Shown piece by piece: positions 60,888 through 64,000 of a DNA stretch of 64,000 nucleotides. This stretch comes from Streptomyces cavernae. Its GTDB lineage: Bacteria; Actinomycetota; Actinomycetes; Streptomycetales; Streptomycetaceae. Both the position numbers and the translations under genes were made by a program. Each line of letters starts with the position of its first letter. Within the stretch, counting starts at the first letter, position 1. The notes beneath the pieces are model-generated. The model ran no database searches. It saw nothing but the letters and a program-made list of their open reading frames with translations, and was not told where the DNA came from. The stretch spans positions 310,001-374,000 of the forward strand of contig NZ_RPDJ01000005.1 in the NCBI RefSeq assembly GCF_004023625.1. The letters are read 5' to 3'.

Positions 60888-61107
60888 CTGCTCGGTCAGC
60901 CGGACGCCTGCTCGGTCAGCGGGACGCCTGCTCGGTCAGCCGGACGCCTGCTCGGTCAGGGTGACGCCTGCTCGGTCAGCCGGACGCCTGCTCGGTCAGG
61001 GTGACGCCTGCTCGGTCAGCCGGACGCCTGCTCGGTCAGGGTGACGCCTGCTCGGTCAGCGGGACACCTGCTCCGTCAGCCGGACGTGAGCTCGGTCAGC
61101 CGGGCGA
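60888..61107. repeat. Tandem array, 11 copies of a 20-bp unit
   Basis: Exact 20-bp period of CTGCTCGGTCAGCCGGACGC starting at 60888. Copies differ mainly in the three or four bases after GGTCAG (ccgg, cggg or ggtg). Copies 3-8 alternate ccgg and ggtg, making a 40-bp higher-order unit. The last two copies reach into the end of the LysR gene, whose TGA stop (61096-61098, minus) is the GGCTGACCGAG part of a repeat. There are no spacers, so it is not a CRISPR array. The upstream part 60570-60887 holds no gene I can support. Confidence 0.93.
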
Positions 61108-62052
61108 CTGCTCCGTTTTCGTCGCTGGGGCGATACGGCCGGGCGCGGACGGGGCCAGCTCCGCCCCCACTCGGGCGGCGGTCTCGCGCAGCCAGATGTG
61201 GGCGGCGTCCTGGGTGTGGACCGGATGCCACCACATGGCTTCCTGGAGAGGCACCGCCTCGTAGGGCGGTTCCATGATGCGTACGGGGGCCACCCCCCTC
61301 AGCAGCTCGGCCAGGCGCTGCTGCACCAGGGCGATCCGGCGGGTACCGGCGACCAGGAAGGGCAGGACCTGGAAGCTGTCGGCGGAGACCTCGACGTGGG
61401 GATCGACGCCGAGCATGCTCAGCTGCCGGGCGGCCGGAGCGTCGTAGGTGCGCTGGTAGGTGACCCAGGGCAGCCGTGCCAGGTCCTCCATGGTGAGCCT
61501 GTCGCCGACCTCGTCATTGGTCTCGGCGACGAGGAAGGCCCACCGGTCGGTGAACAGTTCGACGGCGGGGAATCCGCTGATGACGCCGTGCGGCATCAAC
61601 AGGCCGTCCGCTGTGCTGAGCAGCGTCGCGGTCTCCTCCGTGACCGAGGTCGGCATGTGCTGGAAGCGCAGCCTGACGCCTGGTGCCTGGGCGTGCACGG
61701 TTCGGGCGAGCTCGGCACCGAAGACGGCGATGGCGTAGTCGGAGGTGAGCAGGGTGAACTCGTGCTCCTCGCTGCCCGGCACGAATTCGGCCCTGCTGCT
61801 GAAGACACGTTCCAGCAGGTCGCAGGCGGTGGCCGTGCGGTCCAGCAGAGCCCGGCCGAGAGCCGTCAGTTCGTACTGTCCGCCGACGCGGGAGAGCAGC
61901 TCGTCGTCGAAGTGACGGCGCAGGCGAGCCAGGGCCGCGCTCATCGCGGGCTGACTGAGCCCGACGCGCTGCCCGGCGCGGGTGACGTTGCGTTCCTCCA
62001 GCAGGGCGCGCAGGGACAGGACGAGATTGAGATCGAGGCTGGACAGGGACAC
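61096..62052 (-). CDS. LysR-family transcriptional regulator (318 aa)
   Basis: N-terminal helix-turn-helix (NVTRAGQRVGLSQPAMSAALARLRRHFDDELL, residues 21-52, described by its ends NVTRAG and DDELL) and a LysR substrate-binding domain. GTG 62052 is taken because GGAGGCGTC lies directly upstream, while the frame extends 22 codons further. It is divergent from the FAH-family and cyclase genes and probably activates them. Its last residues and stop codon lie within the 20-bp tandem repeat. Confidence 0.88.
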   Translation of the reverse strand: MSLSSLDLNLVLSLRALLEERNVTRAGQRVGLSQPAMSAALARLRRHFDDELLSRVGGQYELTALGRALLDRTATACDLLERVFSSRAEFVPGSEEHEFTLLTSDYAIAVFGAELARTVHAQAPGVRLRFQHMPTSVTEETATLLSTADGLLMPHGVISGFPAVELFTDRWAFLVAETNDEVGDRLTMEDLARLPWVTYQRTYDAPAARQLSMLGVDPHVEVSADSFQVLPFLVAGTRRIALVQQRLAELLRGVAPVRIMEPPYEAVPLQEAMWWHPVHTQDAAHIWLRETAARVGAELAPSAPGRIAPATKTEQSPG

Positions 62053-62193
62053 GACGCCTCCAGACCGAAGCCGCCAGAGGCAGCTCTGTTGCGCTCTATT
62101 CGCACGGCAGATGATCAATATAAGAAGAATCGATTTCCCAGATTATGCGGGGCGACGCCAGATTGGGCACACCGCAATCTGGAGGACACGCCC
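62053..62193. promoter_or_regulatory. Divergent LysR/FAH promoter region
   Basis: 141 bp with an AT-rich centre (ATCAATATAAGAAGAATCGAT around 62114-62134, shown by its ends ATCAATA and AATCGAT). A direct repeat CAGATTA / CAGATTG lies at 62139 and 62160. It should hold both promoters and the LysR operator, but I cannot fix the -10 or the T-N11-A motif with confidence. Confidence 0.4.
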
Positions 62194-63195
62194 GTGAAAC
62201 CCGCAGCCCCTTCCGCGCCCTTCGCCGGCCCTTTTGCCCTCGGCACCCTATCCGCCCCTGACCAGGCACCTTTCCCCGGTCTTGTGGTCCCCGAGGGGCG
62301 CGTACTGGACCTTCGTACGGCCCTCGGCGAGCCCGTCCTGACCACCCGGGGGATCTTCGAGCGCTGGGACGAGGAGCTGCCTCGCCTGCGGTCCCTGGCG
62401 GCGGACGCGACCGGTGACGCCTGGCGGCCGCTCGACGGTCTGCGGGTACATGCCCCCGTCGAGCCGCGCCAGGTCTTCCAGTCCGGAGCCAACTACCGGC
62501 AGCACGTGATCGACCTGGAAGTGGCTCACCGTGCCGCGGACGACCCGCGCACGGACGAGGAGGCCCGCGCCGAGATCGCCGCGGTCATGGACCGGCGGGC
62601 CGCCGAGGACCTGCCCTACGTGTTCATCGGCCTGCCGACCGCGATCACCGGCCCGTACGACGACGTCGTGCTGCCCGCGTGGGCCGAACAGCCGGACTGG
62701 GAGCTGGAGTTGGCGGCAGTGATCGCCAAGCCGGCCTATCGGGTCTCCGTTGAAGAGGCGCTGCGGCACGTCGCCGGGTACACGATCGCCAACGACCTGA
62801 CCGACCGGGCCACCGTCTTCCGCCGGGACATGAAGGCCATCGGTACCGACTGGCTGCGCAGCAAGAACGCGCCCGGCTTCACCCCGCTCGGCCCGTGGAT
62901 CGTGCTCGCCGAGTCCATCGCCGATCCCGGGGATCTGCGGGTCACTCTGAAGCTGAACGGCGAGACCATGCAGGACGAGTCGACCAAGGACATGATCTTC
63001 GGCATCGCGCGGCTGGTGTCGTACGCCTCGCAGACCGCTCAACTCCTCCCCGGTGACCTGGTGTTGACCGGGTCCCCGGCGGGCAACGGCATGCACTGGG
63101 GGCGGTTGCTGCGCGACGGCGACGTCATGGACGCCTCGATCGCCGGGCTCGGCGGCCAGCGCACCCGTTGTGTCGCGGAGGGGACCGCGTCATGA
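62194..63195 (+). CDS. Fumarylacetoacetate hydrolase-family protein (333 aa)
   Basis: FAH fold with PDWELELAAVIAKP (ExE metal ligands), ANDLTDRATVFRR (Asp ligand and Lys/Arg region), GPWIVLAESI and VLTGSPAGNG near the C-terminus. Members hydrolyse or decarboxylate 2,4-dioxo or hydroxy-muconate-type products of aromatic and sugar catabolism. GTG 62194 has GGAGGACA upstream. The stop overlaps the next ATG (ATGA), coupling it to the cyclase-family gene. Confidence 0.85.
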   Translation: MKPAAPSAPFAGPFALGTLSAPDQAPFPGLVVPEGRVLDLRTALGEPVLTTRGIFERWDEELPRLRSLAADATGDAWRPLDGLRVHAPVEPRQVFQSGANYRQHVIDLEVAHRAADDPRTDEEARAEIAAVMDRRAAEDLPYVFIGLPTAITGPYDDVVLPAWAEQPDWELELAAVIAKPAYRVSVEEALRHVAGYTIANDLTDRATVFRRDMKAIGTDWLRSKNAPGFTPLGPWIVLAESIADPGDLRVTLKLNGETMQDESTKDMIFGIARLVSYASQTAQLLPGDLVLTGSPAGNGMHWGRLLRDGDVMDASIAGLGGQRTRCVAEGTAS

Positions 63196-64000
63196 CCGCC
63201 CCCCTCGACCGTACCGACCCCGAGGGCGCGATCGCCGAGGCCGCCAAGTCCTTCTCCAACTGGGCGCGTTGGGGCGAGGACGATGTCCTGGGCACGCTCA
63301 ACCTGCTCGACGAGGCCAAGCGGCGCGAGGGTGCCGCGCTCGTCCGGCGGGGCGTGAGCTTCTCCCTCTCGCAGTCCTTCGACATGAACGGCCCCCAGAA
63401 GGGCTGGCGGCGGCGCACCAACCCGGTGCACACCATGCTGGACACCGGCACCGACGCGGCACTCGGCAACCAGGGCTTCCCGCACGGCATCGGCGGCGCG
63501 GACGACATGATCAGCATGCCGTTGCAGTGCTCCACCCAGTGGGACGGCCTCGGACACATCTTCGACCACGGCAACGCCTGGAACGGGCGGCCGGCCGAGA
63601 AGGTCGTCACCTCCGACGGCGACCTGGTCACCGGCATCGAGCACATGGCACCGTACGTCGCCGGACGCGGCGTACTCCTTGACGTAGGCCAAGTCATCGG
63701 CCAGGAGGGCGAGTTGCCCGACGGCTTCGCCATCACCGAAGAACACCTGACGCGGACCGCGGAGGCCCATGGCGTGACCGTCGGCCGCGGCGACATCGTC
63801 GTCGTACGGACCGGGCGGCTGGCCCGGGCCCGCCGGGAGGGCTGGGGCGACTACGCGGGCGGCGACTCGCCCGGCCTGTCGTTCACCACAGCGGGCTGGC
63901 TGCACCGCACCGAGATCGCGGCCATCGCCACCGACACCTGGGGCTTCGAGGTACGGCCGAACGAGTTCGAGAACGCCTTCCAGCCGCTCCACCAGGTCGT
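63192..64000 (+). CDS. Cyclase-family (kynurenine-formamidase-like) protein, 3' end cut by the window
   Basis: 269 residues are visible and the frame is open to the right edge. The family signature is seen as STQWDGLGHIFDHGNAWNG (metal-binding His/Asp motif) with GVLLDVGQVIG and GDIVVVRTGRLAR. Cyclase-family proteins include formamidases and enzymes acting on cyclic or ester bonds in aromatic catabolism. It overlaps the FAH-family stop by ATGA. The substrate is unknown. Confidence 0.82.
   Translation, partial: MTAPLDRTDPEGAIAEAAKSFSNWARWGEDDVLGTLNLLDEAKRREGAALVRRGVSFSLSQSFDMNGPQKGWRRRTNPVHTMLDTGTDAALGNQGFPHGIGGADDMISMPLQCSTQWDGLGHIFDHGNAWNGRPAEKVVTSDGDLVTGIEHMAPYVAGRGVLLDVGQVIGQEGELPDGFAITEEHLTRTAEAHGVTVGRGDIVVVRTGRLARARREGWGDYAGGDSPGLSFTTAGWLHRTEIAAIATDTWGFEVRPNEFENAFQPLHQV

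Noticed and set aside
60888..61107. CRISPR array
   Set aside because: 20-bp contiguous units without spacers and no cas genes.
1..64000. tRNA, rRNA, transposase or phage genes
   Set aside because: I looked for TTCGA-type T-loops, rRNA segments and transposase motifs and saw none that held up.

Overview
The window is from a high-GC actinomycete, almost certainly a Streptomyces or close relative. The signs are very GC-rich third codon positions, frequent GTG starts and ATGA/GTGA overlaps, a Tat-lipoprotein ABC binding protein, several IclR/PucR/LysR regulators, a PAS-GAF-SpoIIE-HATPase phosphatase and a 19-bp DmdR/IdeR-type iron box. I see no rRNA, tRNA, transposase, phage gene or CRISPR array. 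Most of the window is accessory catabolic gene content, with four aldehyde dehydrogenases, four IclR regulators and several FAD oxidases.

Layout. 1-5 kb: the tail of a carboxylate-amine ligase, a conserved hypothetical behind a coupled small ORF, a tandem array of terminator-like repeats, a 56-aa secreted peptide gene, a frameshifted pseudogene, a hemerythrin-like protein and a RecQ-type helicase. 5.1-12.8 kb: a PucR regulator divergent from a three-gene operon (GABA-type transaminase, fused FAD/4Fe-4S dehydrogenase, succinate-semialdehyde-type dehydrogenase). 12.8-30.4 kb: two paralogous IclR genes sharing a near-identical operator, divergent from a large catabolic and uptake island. The island holds a SolA-like FAD oxidase, two M14 aspartoacylase-family deacylases, a Pot-type ABC transporter, a class III transaminase, an aldehyde dehydrogenase, an aldo/keto reductase, a HAD hydrolase, a PuuB-like FAD oxidase, aspartase and an SDR. 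30.4-33 kb: an iron-box promoter in front of what looks like a decayed peptide/siderophore ABC transporter (80-aa remnant of the binding protein, fused permease, no ATPase) and two tiny coupled ORFs.

33-43.5 kb: a nine-gene minus-strand operon (ThDP decarboxylase, aldehyde dehydrogenase, atypical SDR, beta-propeller protein, VOC protein, AA_synth protein, alpha/beta hydrolase, MhpA-like hydroxylase, carboxymuconolactone decarboxylase-like protein). It is divergent from an IclR gene across a palindrome with 15-bp arms, and suggests catabolism of an aromatic 2-oxo acid or a related compound. 44-50.6 kb: amine catabolism (amino acid/amine permease, copper amine oxidase, IclR, aldehyde dehydrogenase, WrbA-like flavoprotein) with a shared 9-bp motif in two promoter regions. 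50.7-59 kb: MMPL exporter, small membrane protein, NarL-type two-component system, MBL-fold hydrolase and the PP2C sensor phosphatase. 59-64 kb: MFS transporter, an 11-copy 20-bp repeat running into the LysR stop codon, and LysR divergent from a fumarylacetoacetate-hydrolase-family gene and a cyclase-family gene cut by the window edge.

The best candidates for an undescribed system are the 14.9-29.5 kb amine/N-acyl-amine island, the 33-42.5 kb operon, and the collapsed iron-regulated transporter. Family assignments come from recognising motifs by eye. Pathway substrates are inference.
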